IMG/VR virus record: IMGVR_UViG_3300050138_000194 | Coordinates: 1 to 30,618 of that record | Source: a virus | Reading direction: 5' to 3' (one strand) | DNA length: 30,618 bases | Part shown: positions 5,741 to 12,214 of the stretch, one piece after another | Layout of the letters: each line of letters starts with the position of its first letter | Numbering within the stretch: the first letter of the stretch is position 1 | Program-made: the position numbers and the translations under genes | The notes under the pieces: model-generated | Told to the model about the DNA's origin: nothing | Database searches by the model: none | The model's input: only the letters and a program-made list of their open reading frames with translations

Positions 5741-5974
5741 AAAAACCCACATAAAGCCTTGGAAGCAATAGAGCGTCTTGTTGGCGGGGATTTTGGGTTA
5801 GATATGGAATGGTATATCCACGACGATAGGGTAAAGCGGAAAAACAAACGCTTGCTAGAAGCCGCAAAGATAATTACCGAGGTTTACTTAATAGCTCACG
5901 CTGAGGGACATTGTGACGTACACCCAAAATGGCAAGACAGGAAATACGAGATACTTAAACAGCCTGATTTCTAA
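5738..5974 (+). CDS. unknown early protein, 78 aa
   Basis: Not recognised. Helical N-terminus (HKALEAIERLVGGDFG), a basic middle (RVKRKNKRLLEAAKII), then HAEGHCDVHPKWQ with three His and one Cys that could bind a metal. Ribosome site AAAGGA from C-rich linker copy B. Its stop codon is supplied by linker copy 5. Confidence 0.6.
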   Translation: MKNPHKALEAIERLVGGDFGLDMEWYIHDDRVKRKNKRLLEAAKIITEVYLIAHAEGHCDVHPKWQDRKYEILKQPDF

Positions 5975-5993
5975 CAGATAAACTAAAAGACTA
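5967..5993 (+). repeat. stop-start linker repeat, copy 5
   Basis: ATTTCTAACAGATAAACTAA then AAGACTA. The TAA inside it (5972-5974) is the stop of the upstream gene. The next ATG is five bases past the repeat (5999). Confidence 0.72.
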
Positions 5994-5998
5994 AAACA

Positions 5999-6448
5999 AT
6001 GAAGAGTGCATTACATACAGAATTGCAAGGTATAGCTAAAAGTTATGCAATATCAAAAACATTTTGGGTATGCGGCGAGGAAGTCCCTATGCCATTAGGA
6101 ATCTGCGATGTTTGGGGAATGAGCAGAAGCTGGAATTTAAAAACAATGGCTATAGAAGTAAAAGTTTCAAAAGCGGATTTTCGTTCTGCTTCCCAAAAAG
6201 GTAAAGAAAACCATCCAACCCCATTAGGAAATTACCAGTATATTTTTTGTCCCACGAACCTTATATATCCTGATGAAATACATAAAGAATGGGGTTTACT
6301 CTGGTGGAATGGGAAAAGGATTATTAACAAAAAACCAGCACCCGAACTTGAAATGACTGCGGAACAGAAATTAGATATTTTGGTATATTTTCTTGCTAAC
6401 GGAATGAATCAAAAGCGTCCTAAATTATTGGAACTTCTAACCAGATAA
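5999..6448 (+). CDS. PD-(D/E)XK nuclease-like protein (MmcB/VRR-type)
   Basis: 149 aa. GICDVWG (about residues 33-39) followed after a helix-length gap by AIEVKVSKADF (about 50-60) fits the D...E-x-K metal-binding core of PD-(D/E)XK enzymes. The downstream pattern GNYQYIFCPTNLI and WGLLWWN is like MmcB/VRR-nuclease-type proteins found in phages. Expected role: cutting branched or damaged DNA during recombination or repair. The protein is about the full size of this family. Its stop (6446-6448) lies inside linker copy 6. The fold class is fairly likely; the exact activity is not shown. Confidence 0.55.
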   Translation: MKSALHTELQGIAKSYAISKTFWVCGEEVPMPLGICDVWGMSRSWNLKTMAIEVKVSKADFRSASQKGKENHPTPLGNYQYIFCPTNLIYPDEIHKEWGLLWWNGKRIINKKPAPELEMTAEQKLDILVYFLANGMNQKRPKLLELLTR

Positions 6449-6462
6449 ACTAAAAGACTATG
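6434..6462 (+). repeat. stop-start linker repeat, copy 6
   Basis: CTTCTAACCAGATAAACTAA then AAGACTATG. One inserted C shifts the frame so that the upstream gene ends at a different TAA of the repeat (6446-6448). The ATG starts the gene at 6460. Confidence 0.72.
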
Positions 6463-6804
6463 AAAACTAAGGAAAAACAATATTTTACTTCTACCCATAA
6501 CTTAACTTTTGAAGTTGCCCCTTGGGAATTTGATATAGGCGACAGATTTGAGAGATTTAGAATAGGGACTTGTGGCGGTTTGTGGCGTTGCAAAGACAAC
6601 GAATACCAGATATTGGCGATTGATAACAAAGAAAAAGGTAATGGACACTTAGAAGATGTTTTTGACTGGTTTATAAACTCTTGCAAGCGGGATAAAAAGA
6701 GTCTGGTAATTTTGGAACTTTGGAATCGCCGATTTAAAAAGCACTTAATGGAAAAACGGGGATTTAAGCAATATCATATAAACGATTTAATTTTGAATTT
6801 CTAA
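6460..6804 (+). CDS. GNAT acetyltransferase-like protein
   Basis: 114 aa, short for the fold. GLWRCKDNEYQILAI could be the central strands, NKEKGNGHLEDVFDWFIN is reminiscent of motif A (G-x-G then helix), and LELWNRRFKKHLMEKRGF strongly resembles the GNAT N-x3-K-x-L-x3-G-F end. Small GNAT-like proteins of this type recur in phages with unknown substrates. It starts at linker copy 6, and its stop (6802-6804) lies in copy 7. Confident as a gene, moderate as a family. Confidence 0.5.
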   Translation: MKTKEKQYFTSTHNLTFEVAPWEFDIGDRFERFRIGTCGGLWRCKDNEYQILAIDNKEKGNGHLEDVFDWFINSCKRDKKSLVILELWNRRFKKHLMEKRGFKQYHINDLILNF

Positions 6805-6824
6805 CAGATAAACTAAAAGTCTAA
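6797..6824 (+). repeat. stop-start linker repeat, copy 7
   Basis: ATTTCTAACAGATAAACTAA then AAGTCTAA. It contains the stop of the upstream gene, but the start-side end has changed (AAGTCT for AAGACT) and the next ATG is 19 bases on, at 6843. Confidence 0.68.
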
Positions 6825-6842
6825 TTTTTAATTTAAAGAAGA

Positions 6843-7064
6843 ATGAAGTACAAAAAGCAATTTGACGGCGATTGGATTCAACCTATAAGAAGAGGCTATA
6901 AACTTCGGTGCTGTGATTGCGGATTAGTACACAAAATTAACTTCCGGCTAATTAAAGGCAGAAGAGGATTAAAGATTCAGTTTCAACCATTTAGAGATGA
7001 ACGAGCAACGGCAGGTGTTAGGAGAGGATTTAAAGGGATTAAGTTTAAGAGAAAAGATAACTAA
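6843..7064 (+). CDS. conserved phage protein with CCDCG motif, 73 aa
   Basis: WIQPIRRGYKLRCCDCGLVH followed by a basic strand-rich region, then FRDERATAGVRRGFKG. This layout (aromatic-basic start, CCDCGLVH, RATA-x2-RR near the end) is one I know from many phage hypothetical proteins without a known function. Only one cysteine knuckle, so zinc binding would need a partner or His. Very basic. A degenerate linker remnant (GATAACTAAAAGA, 7056-7068) overlaps its stop. Confidence 0.65.
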   Translation: MKYKKQFDGDWIQPIRRGYKLRCCDCGLVHKINFRLIKGRRGLKIQFQPFRDERATAGVRRGFKGIKFKRKDN

Positions 7065-7071
7065 AAGATTT

Positions 7072-7080
7072 TGTGGATAA
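7072..7080 (-). promoter_or_regulatory. DnaA box, minus strand
   Basis: TGTGGATAA is the reverse complement of TTATCCACA, the strongest DnaA box form. It lies in a non-coding gap eight bases before the long hairpin at 7088-7163. Confidence 0.45.
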
Positions 7081-7087
7081 AGTTTAA

Positions 7088-7163
7088 AGCATTTAACCAG
7101 CTTGCTAGATATGGGCTTAACAAAGCGAGAAAATCGGGCTTGCAAGCTAGCTGGTTATGTGCT
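7088..7163 (+). ncRNA. long stem-loop, possible structured RNA
   Basis: AGCATTTAACCAGC (7088-7101) pairs with GCTGGTTATGTGCT (7150-7163): 14 positions with one mismatch and one G-U. TTGC/GCAA extends it past a four-base bulge, and two small hairpins (GCTT/AAGC, CGA/TCG) fill the top. The branched outline recalls a tRNA but has no T-loop signature. No U-run follows, so it is not a typical terminator. It occupies the non-coding gap 7065-7204. A 20-codon frame (7112-7174) inside it has no ribosome site. Confidence 0.45.
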
Positions 7164-7204
7164 ATTATTATAAGGTAGGAGAAAAAGAAAGGCGGTGAGC
7201 AAGA

Positions 7205-7360
7205 ATGACAAAGGAAAAAATAATAAAGAGTTTGCAGTTAAGTATTCGGACGGCTAAGGTATTCCAAAAAAGTGGAATGGCTAAACCAGATACTAAGATA
7301 AGGGTTCAAGGTTTGATTGAAGGATATAAGTATGCGATAGAGCTTCTTAAATCCAAATAA
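7205..7360 (+). CDS. unknown small basic protein, 51 aa
   Basis: Not recognised. ATG 7205 follows AAAGGCGGTGAG. The first half is Lys/Ile-rich (MTKEKIIKSLQLSIRTAK), the second a helix (GLIEGYKYAIELLKSK). A shorter GTG-started frame overlaps it (7195) but is less protein-like. The gene is bracketed by two strong hairpins, 7088-7163 and 7368-7419. Confidence 0.55.
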   Translation: MTKEKIIKSLQLSIRTAKVFQKSGMAKPDTKIRVQGLIEGYKYAIELLKSK

Positions 7361-7367
7361 TGTTCCA

Positions 7368-7419
7368 AGATGAGGGGGAGTTAGCAGGTGTAAGGAATAT
7401 CGCTTGCTTCTCCTCATCT
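7368..7419 (+). ncRNA. strong hairpin after the 51-aa gene
   Basis: AGATGAGGGGGAG (7368-7380) pairs over 13 positions with CTTCTCCTCATCT (7407-7419), using two G-U pairs. An inner GCAGG/CTTGC helix closes a 14-base loop. No U-run follows, so a rho-independent terminator is unlikely; an RNA-processing, stability or regulatory element fits better. Confidence 0.45.
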
Positions 7420-7437
7420 AACTAGTAAACGAAGATA

Positions 7438-7587
7438 ATGACATTAACACTACAAGAATTTGCCAGACTCGGCGGTAAAGCCAGAATGAAAAAGATGACT
7501 AAGGCTGAAAGGCGAAAATTAGCCCTATTAGGAGTTAAGGCTCGCCTAGCCAAGAGAAAGCAGAAAAACCTCACCACGGGCATTTAA
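7438..7587 (+). CDS. small basic helical protein, 49 aa
   Basis: The pattern FARLGGKARMKKMTKAERRKLALLGVKAR resembles short basic phage and plasmid proteins with a repeated G-K-A-R and S/T-x-E-R-R-x-L/I-A motif: two basic helices around a turn. DNA binding is likely from charge. ATG 7438 lacks a strong ribosome site. Confidence 0.55.
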   Translation: MTLTLQEFARLGGKARMKKMTKAERRKLALLGVKARLAKRKQKNLTTGI

Positions 7588-7715
7588 ATAGCAATAACGG
7601 CATTCTAGCTAAGGCTCGGATACCGATATAAAGCAAATATAAGCGGGCGGTAAACTAGCAGTTCCAAACAAAATTATGGACTGAGCTAAAATTATCGCCC
7701 TCTAAGCCAAAACAA

Positions 7716-7850
7716 ATGAAATTACTAACCCTTATAATTATTCTTTTACTCTTCCTTATTTTCTTAGACTTAGTAATTCCTAAGACAAAGATAATAACTT
7801 TTAGTCCGACAGCAGTTAGTTCACAAACAATTAGTTGCTTAATACGATAA
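7716..7850 (+). CDS. tiny one-span membrane protein, 44 aa
   Basis: A hydrophobic N-terminal segment (LLTLIIILLLFLIFLDLVI, residues 3-21) followed by a short polar tail with one Cys: an N-in, C-out anchor topology is likely. The stop is one base before the next ATG. The gap upstream (7588-7715) shows no feature I can name. Confidence 0.5.
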   Translation: MKLLTLIIILLLFLIFLDLVIPKTKIITFSPTAVSSQTISCLIR

Positions 7851-7851
7851 T

Positions 7852-8037
7852 ATGGAACACTTACAACATTACATTTACGAATTAGAAGATTTGATTAAAG
7901 CCGCCGATGATGTTTCGGGAGAATGGAATGGCGACAAACCCGGACTTCAAGAAGAACGAGCGACTATTGCAAATGAGATTTCCGAAAAAGCAAAAGAAAT
8001 TAAAGTTTTACTAGAACAATTAAAAGAAATTTTATGA
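7852..8037 (+). CDS. small acidic coiled-coil protein, 61 aa
   Basis: Two helices with heptad-like Leu/Ile spacing (YIYELEDLIKAADD; ATIANEISEKAKEIKVLLEQL) joined by GEWNGDKPG. Strongly acidic. It ends in an ATGA overlap with the next gene. Not recognised; a small oligomeric adaptor is plausible. Confidence 0.55.
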   Translation: MEHLQHYIYELEDLIKAADDVSGEWNGDKPGLQEERATIANEISEKAKEIKVLLEQLKEIL

Positions 8038-8189
8038 ACGACTACTCAAAACATTTCGGCAAACAAATCGCTTCTAAATACGTCCCTAAAGAAAGTCTTT
8101 CTGAGACGATACTAACCGGCTTATTATTTATTGGGACTTGTGCAATAGCGGTTTTAATCGCCGCACTGGCCCTAAAAGGAGCAACCTAA
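8034..8189 (+). CDS. tiny C-tail-anchored membrane protein, 51 aa
   Basis: A polar N-terminus of about 22 residues, then a membrane span at about 24-47 (ETILTGLLFIGTCAIAVLIA and following). Coupled to both neighbours (ATGA before, TAATG after). Function unknown. Confidence 0.5.
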   Translation: MNDYSKHFGKQIASKYVPKESLSETILTGLLFIGTCAIAVLIAALALKGAT

Positions 8190-8323
8190 TGTCAAACGCT
8201 CAAAATGATGTAATTGTTGAAAATATAAACGAACAACTATCTCCTGAATTTCAAGATATGTGGTTAAAAGAAAACCGAACTAAGTTTATAAATTATTTAA
8301 TGGAAAGGGAAAACAATGCCTAA
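8189..8323 (+). CDS. small acidic protein, 44 aa
   Basis: ATG 8189 follows AAAGGAG by eight bases and overlaps the previous stop by one base. A longer frame from 8138 is possible only with a non-ATG start and no ribosome site. It is acidic and helical (INEQLSPEFQDMWLKENRTK) and overlaps the recombination gene by eight bases, so the two are likely co-translated; it may be an accessory to it. Confidence 0.55.
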   Translation: MSNAQNDVIVENINEQLSPEFQDMWLKENRTKFINYLMERENNA

Positions 8324-9317
8324 TACAAAACAAAACAACCCCGTGCAAGAGGTTGTTGTAGAAAAAGAAACTAGCAAAGACATAATACCACAAAGAAACG
8401 CTCTTGTAAAGCAGACAGCCGATATTGACGGATTTTTAGACAAACGCAAAGAGTTTATTGATAAGGTTTCCGCTATTTGTGTTGAAGGTAAAGACTATCA
8501 CATAATTCAAGGCAAAAAGAGTTTAGCTAAAGGCGGAGCAGAAAAAATAGCTTCTATCTTTCAGTGGAACGCTACTTTTGAAAAAGACACGGATGCGATA
8601 GAAATGTTAGGAACGATTGCCGGACTTGTAGCTTTTAAATGCACACTCGCTAAAGGCAATAAGTTTGTCGGTGAAGGTAGAGGTGCGGCAACTTTGGCTA
8701 AAAATGGTGGGGATGCAAACAAGACACTTAAAATGGCGCAGAAGTCCGCTTTTATTGACGCTGTGCTTCGTGCTTCTGGCTTGAGCGACTTCTTTACTCA
8801 AGACCTAGAAGATATGCCAGCCGACCAAATTGGTACGCCCACAACGCAGAATAATGCGTATCCAGCCACAGAAAAACAGCTTAACTTTATTGATTCCCTA
8901 ATGGACCAAAAAGGAGTCACTAAGGAAGAGATGTTTGACCAAGGTTTTGACTTAGACAACCTGACAGGTGGCAAAGAAGGCACCGCAAGCGAAGCAATTA
9001 ATTACCTCTATAAGTTTTCTAGTTTCTCTAACGGACTTAAACCTCTAGGTGAAGAAGATAAGTTAGTAAGTTTGTTTACTAAAGATTTAGAAGAATGTAC
9101 CACGCCCCAAATGTACGCTAAAGTTTCCAGCGAAATAAAGTGGGCAAAAGAGAACGGAAAACTTACAGGTGCTTATTACGATATGGTTTTAAAGACAGCT
9201 AAGGTGATAGCACAGAAAATTCAGGACAGTTTACAAAATGAAGTTTTAGAGACTAAACCCAAGAGTAAAGCGGCTGAGTTAATGGAAAAAGGTATACAAA
9301 AAGCCAAAGCTAGTTAA
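8316..9317 (+). CDS. single-strand-annealing-type recombination protein (Rad52-like phage family)
   Basis: 333 aa. The order GKDYHIIQGKKSLAKGGAEK, a beta-rich core with FVGEGRGAATL, then LKMAQKSAFIDAVLRASGLS and DFFTQDLED is typical of a large phage family linked to Rad52/ERF-type single-strand annealing: a substrate-binding strand region followed by a K-M-A-x-K helix and T-Q-D-L-E-D. The C-terminal 160 residues form a separate helical region (EKQLNFIDSLM, and a YDMVLKTAKVI helix near the end) with a basic Lys/Ala-rich tail. Role: pairing of DNA ends for recombination-dependent replication or concatemer formation. It is the largest early gene. The family is recognised by pattern only. Confidence 0.6.
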   Translation: MPNTKQNNPVQEVVVEKETSKDIIPQRNALVKQTADIDGFLDKRKEFIDKVSAICVEGKDYHIIQGKKSLAKGGAEKIASIFQWNATFEKDTDAIEMLGTIAGLVAFKCTLAKGNKFVGEGRGAATLAKNGGDANKTLKMAQKSAFIDAVLRASGLSDFFTQDLEDMPADQIGTPTTQNNAYPATEKQLNFIDSLMDQKGVTKEEMFDQGFDLDNLTGGKEGTASEAINYLYKFSSFSNGLKPLGEEDKLVSLFTKDLEECTTPQMYAKVSSEIKWAKENGKLTGAYYDMVLKTAKVIAQKIQDSLQNEVLETKPKSKAAELMEKGIQKAKAS

Positions 9318-9414
9318 TTTCTACCTGTGCTTATAACAGAGATTCAAAGTTTACAGAGAATTAAACTTATAGGCATAGATTAGAACTTAACCTCTAAAAA
9401 GAACTTTAACTAAT

Positions 9415-10269
9415 ATGAATGAAGAAATAAAAACTTCTAACGACTATAAGCGAATAAAAAAGGGTTATGTAATTCCTAAAGAAAATGAGTTGTCTTTTTA
9501 TGGCTATAAAGAACCATTAAAAAAGTTTGTAGGCGGTTTTGGTTATCAAGGTGTGGTTATGTATAACAAAGAAAAAGATAAAGTCCAATGTCATTTTTGC
9601 GGTTTCTTATTTAGAAATGTAGGAGTTCATGCGGCTTTAAAACATCATATGGATAAAGATGAGTATAAATTTAAAACCGGCTTAAATTTAACGACTGCGT
9701 TATGTGGCGAAGGAACACGGGAAAAGTTAATGACTAATAACAAAAATTACAGAATGACGAAAACAAGGGCGGAAGTTTTGCAACAGATGAAAAAAATGAC
9801 TAAAAAAGCGGTCAAGAATGGCAAACTTGGCAAGCATAGTTGGCAGTTAGAAAAAAAGAACCAAAATGGAACTTGCCCCGACCAATTACTTGATAAGGTT
9901 CAAAGTATGAATCAAAGAAATAATGAAGTGCCTTCCATAAAAGAATTTAGGGAAGAATACGGAGGCAGATATGCGAGTGCTTTAATTACAACTTTTGGGA
10001 CTTGGCGTAAAGTTTTGGAGATGTGCAAATTAAAATCCCGTGAAGATACAAAATTAGAAAAATATTCTAAAGAGAAAATGCTAGAGTACATGCGTATATT
10101 TTATCACTTACACAAAAGAACGCCCCAACAAAGCGATATGAAGCGTGGACTTCTGCCTTCGGTTCAGACTTACCATAATAAGTTTGGCTCATTAAATGCT
10201 GCAAGGCGATTGGCTGGCGTGCCGATTATGGAATTTTATAAAGGTTCTTGGGTAGAAGTAAAAGTTTAA
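9415..10269 (+). CDS. zinc-finger DNA-binding protein with homing-endonuclease-type repeats
   Basis: 284 aa. CHFCGFLFRNVGVHAALKHH (about residues 59-78) is a MucR/Ros-like C2H2 finger, followed by DEYKFKTGLN as in that family. A basic Lys-rich linker leads to two copies of the HNH-associated repeat: VPSIKEFREEYGG with TFGTWRKVLEM, and RTPQQSDMKRG with KFGSLNAARRLAG. These bind DNA in homing endonucleases and phage regulators. No nuclease residues are seen, so a regulator or a former endonuclease is likely. The 97-base gap upstream (9318-9414) shows no clear promoter. Confidence 0.65.
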   Translation: MNEEIKTSNDYKRIKKGYVIPKENELSFYGYKEPLKKFVGGFGYQGVVMYNKEKDKVQCHFCGFLFRNVGVHAALKHHMDKDEYKFKTGLNLTTALCGEGTREKLMTNNKNYRMTKTRAEVLQQMKKMTKKAVKNGKLGKHSWQLEKKNQNGTCPDQLLDKVQSMNQRNNEVPSIKEFREEYGGRYASALITTFGTWRKVLEMCKLKSREDTKLEKYSKEKMLEYMRIFYHLHKRTPQQSDMKRGLLPSVQTYHNKFGSLNAARRLAGVPIMEFYKGSWVEVKV

Positions 10270-10300
10270 TTTAACTAATCAATAATTAAAGGAAAAAACA

Positions 10301-10999
10301 ATGCAAGCATACTTAGGAAATACAAAACTAAAAGAATCTTTTGTTAAAGAAGTCCAAAAGCATAGAAAGATGGATGCTATTGTTCAAGGTACTTACGGAC
10401 ACCAAAATGGACAATGGAAAGGTTGCGCTGTGGCTTGTTCTCTTCGTTCCTTAGCTATTTTAAATGGTGAAACCTTACAAGAACAGTATAACCAACACAA
10501 AGAATACGAGAGTAAGTTAGGTATGCCCGAATGGCTTGCTAGGTTAGAGGATACGATTTTTGAAGGACTGCCAAAAGAAGACGCTCTGAAATGGCCGGAA
10601 CAGTTTGCCAAAGCCGTGAATGTCGGAGCGAACCTAGAACCCGTTAAATGGAAGTTTTGTGCCTACTTGATGAAAGAGAATATTGAACGAGTTTTAAGTT
10701 TAAAGATTTCTGATGATTTAAAAAAGCAAATTGTTGATGCAATTCTTGGGATTTTGAACTTACACGAAAACGCTATTAAGACAGGCGTTTGGGACGAGAG
10801 TGCGGCGGAGAGTGTGGCGTGGAGTGCGAGGAGTGCGGCGGAGAGTGTGGCGGAGAGTGTGGCGTGGAGTGTGGCGGAGAGTGTGTGGAGTGCGGCGGAG
10901 AGTGTGGCGTGGAGTGCGAGGAGTGCGTGGAGTGCGAGGAGTGTGGCGTACCAAAAACACGCAAAAGAACTTCTAAAGATTCTCAAAGCTACTCATTAA
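10301..10999 (+). CDS. conserved protein with Ser-Ala/Val-Ala-Glu/Trp repeats
   Basis: 232 aa. The first 160 residues contain VQGTYGHQNGQWKGCAVAC and MPEWLARLEDTIFEGLP, typical of a widespread family of unknown function. Residues 166-217 are a repeat of S-(A/V)-A-(E/W) and S-(A/V)-(R/W) units, then a helix (HAKELLKILKA). The repeat would form an Ala-rich helical rod or membrane-associated stalk. Its DNA is almost only AGT, GCG, GTG, GAG, TGG and AGG codons, unlike the AT-rich neighbours. Ribosome site: AAAGGAAA before ATG. The first conserved Cys could be catalytic, but that is speculation. Confidence 0.7.
   Translation: MQAYLGNTKLKESFVKEVQKHRKMDAIVQGTYGHQNGQWKGCAVACSLRSLAILNGETLQEQYNQHKEYESKLGMPEWLARLEDTIFEGLPKEDALKWPEQFAKAVNVGANLEPVKWKFCAYLMKENIERVLSLKISDDLKKQIVDAILGILNLHENAIKTGVWDESAAESVAWSARSAAESVAESVAWSVAESVWSAAESVAWSARSAWSARSVAYQKHAKELLKILKATH
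10795..10950 (+). repeat. G-rich short tandem repeat inside coding sequence
   Basis: About 155 bases of 9- and 12-base units of the type AGTG(C/T)GGCG(G/T)(A/G)G. The plus strand is more than half G and has very few T-A pairs, a sharp break from the surrounding AT-rich sequence. All three forward frames stay open, which creates spurious frames on both strands. Confidence 0.85.
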
Positions 11000-11015
11000 A
11001 AAGAAGTAAATAGAA

Positions 11016-11102
11016 ATGAAGAAGAAAACTAGAAAACGCTGGAAATATGTTTATTATATCTGCCACGAATGCGGAACTTTTAGAAAGCGAGTTTATTTCT
11101 AA
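11016..11102 (+). CDS. tiny basic protein with one CxxC knuckle, 28 aa
   Basis: MKKKTRKRWKYVYY followed by ICHECG and a basic end. A single C-x2-C with a neighbouring His could bind zinc as a dimer. Weak ribosome site (TAGAA). Given its size this is a marginal call, but its cysteine pair and basic charge fit other tiny proteins of this region. Confidence 0.35.
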   Translation: MKKKTRKRWKYVYYICHECGTFRKRVYF

Positions 11103-11112
11103 CACCTAAAGT

Positions 11113-11252
11113 ATGAAAGAAGAAACGAAATAGGAATAAAGAAAGAGAATATAAGACTAATTCAAGAAGCACTAATAAAAGTTAATGAAAAAGAAGAATA
11201 TACTTGGCAAGAATTACAGGAAATAGGAGAAAAAGCACTAAAGTTAGTTTAA
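11113..11252 (+). pseudogene. small gene broken by an apparent one-base deletion
   Basis: A protein-like frame (KKENIRLIQEALIKVNEKEE, then a TWQELQEIGEKALKLV end) is open from 11103 to its stop at 11252 but has no start codon. An ATG at 11113 in another frame hits TAG after six codons. Adding one A to the AAA at 11128-11130 joins them into a 46-codon gene. So either a base was lost (in the phage or the assembly) or a -1 frameshift is used; no canonical slippery heptamer is present. Confidence 0.4.
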
Positions 11253-11279
11253 TCTCTAAAGCTATATCTAGGATGAAGA

Positions 11280-11645
11280 ATGAAACTACGCTCAAATGAC
11301 ATTAAATTCTCAAAACTTGTTAGAGAGCGAGATAACTGGACTTGCCAGCGTTGCGGAACAAGATACCAACCCCCCACTCAAGCCCTTCATTGTAGCCATT
11401 ACTTCGGGCGTGGACACGAAAACACTAGATTCTCTTTTGAAAACTGCGTCAGCCTTTGCTACGGATGCCACAGACTTTGGGGACACGGCGACCTGCGTGA
11501 TGATTACACTCGATATATGGAAAAACGATTGGGGCAACAAGGCTTTAAAAAACTTAAACTAGCCGCTTATACTTATTGTAGGCGTGATGACAAAATGATT
11601 GCTTTATGGCTCAAGACGAAATTGATAGAATCCAAGAAGACTTAA
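11280..11645 (+). CDS. HNH-type zinc nuclease, NinG/DUF968-like
   Basis: 121 aa. FSKLVRERDNWTCQRCG (C-x2-C at residues 22-25), HCSHYFGR with the central His pair, NCVSLCYGCHRLW (C-x2-C-H) and a C-terminal helical part fit the HNH/zinc fold of lambda NinG and related recombination proteins, which act on branched DNA. The combination of R-x-R-D before the first knuckle and CxxCH near residue 62 is typical. It overlaps the next frame by 40 bases. With the annealing protein at 8316 and the nuclease-like protein at 5999 it forms a recombination set. A generic HNH endonuclease is the alternative. Confidence 0.65.
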   Translation: MKLRSNDIKFSKLVRERDNWTCQRCGTRYQPPTQALHCSHYFGRGHENTRFSFENCVSLCYGCHRLWGHGDLRDDYTRYMEKRLGQQGFKKLKLAAYTYCRRDDKMIALWLKTKLIESKKT

Positions 11646-12214
11646 AAACTTGTGATGACCCTGTTATTCTCGCAGGGTATTTAACTAAACTAGCAGGCAA
11701 TGGTTTTTGGGCAATTAAAATTAGAAATAGTGGGTATACTTTAATAGATTCAGAAGATTATCCTAAAATAAAGAATTTTAATTGGAGATTAGGAACTAGG
11801 GGTTATATAATGTTTGCAAAACGGATAAATAGTAAAAAAATGAAAAATACCTATTTACATCATTTTTTATTAGATATCCCTAATGATATTATGATTGACC
11901 ATATAAATCATAACATTTTAGATAACAGAAAATGTAATTTACGAGTTGTAACTAAAACACAAAACGGACAAAATAAATCTAAAGCGAAAAATTCTAATTC
12001 TTATTATTTAGGAGTTCATAAAAAGGGAGAATATGCTAGATGTAAAGATTGGATAGTACAAGTTAAAGTAAATAATAAGACTTCTTTAGTTGGGAGTTTT
12101 GATAACGAACGCCACGCCGCTATGGCTAGAGATATTGCTGTTAAAGATTTATATGGTGAATATGCAAATTTAAATTTTCCTTATGCTATCCACGGACACC
12201 CCCTTAACAATTAA
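11606..12214 (+). CDS. HNH-AP2 homing endonuclease fused to the start of an interrupted gene
   Basis: 202 aa. Residues 1-32 do not belong to the endonuclease: IDRIQEDLKT, DDPVILAGYLTKLAG is a diverged copy of the start of the next gene. From about residue 33 it is an HNH-AP2 protein: YLHHFLLDIP, MIDHINHNILDNRKCNLRV (HNH core), then an AP2 domain ending HAAMARDIAVKD and YANLNF. The last ten residues (from YAIHGH) read out of frame into the next gene. It appears that the element inserted about 30 codons into a gene just after NinG, stayed in frame with its start, and the rest of the host gene continues downstream with its own N-terminus. Its AP2 domain is close to that at 1305-1784. Confidence 0.8.
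   Translation: MAQDEIDRIQEDLKTCDDPVILAGYLTKLAGNGFWAIKIRNSGYTLIDSEDYPKIKNFNWRLGTRGYIMFAKRINSKKMKNTYLHHFLLDIPNDIMIDHINHNILDNRKCNLRVVTKTQNGQNKSKAKNSNSYYLGVHKKGEYARCKDWIVQVKVNNKTSLVGSFDNERHAAMARDIAVKDLYGEYANLNFPYAIHGHPLNN

Noticed and set aside
4081-6824. CRISPR-like array from the repeated 28-bp element
   Set aside because: The repeats are separated by whole genes of different lengths and provide stop and start codons; there are no uniform spacers and no cas genes.
7088-7163. tRNA gene
   Set aside because: It has the right length and a closed stem, but no T-loop GTTC-type sequence, no matching anticodon arm, and a mismatch and bulge in the main stem.
10795-10950. Diversity-generating retroelement variable region
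   Set aside because: No reverse transcriptase and no template repeat are present; the variation is simple tandem repetition.
10663-11013. Several long frames on both strands over the G-rich repeat
   Set aside because: The repeat has few stop triplets in any frame; only the plus frame at 10301-10999 has a proper start, ribosome site and a known family.
11296-11562. Second frames over the NinG-like gene (plus 11296-11562, minus 11310-11540)
   Set aside because: Shadow frames without ribosome sites; the zinc motifs are all in the frame at 11280-11645.
11606-12214. Group I intron carrying the HNH gene
   Set aside because: The flanking copies are duplicated gene starts, not split exons that would join, and I see no intron core elements; the HNH frame also runs directly on from the upstream codons.
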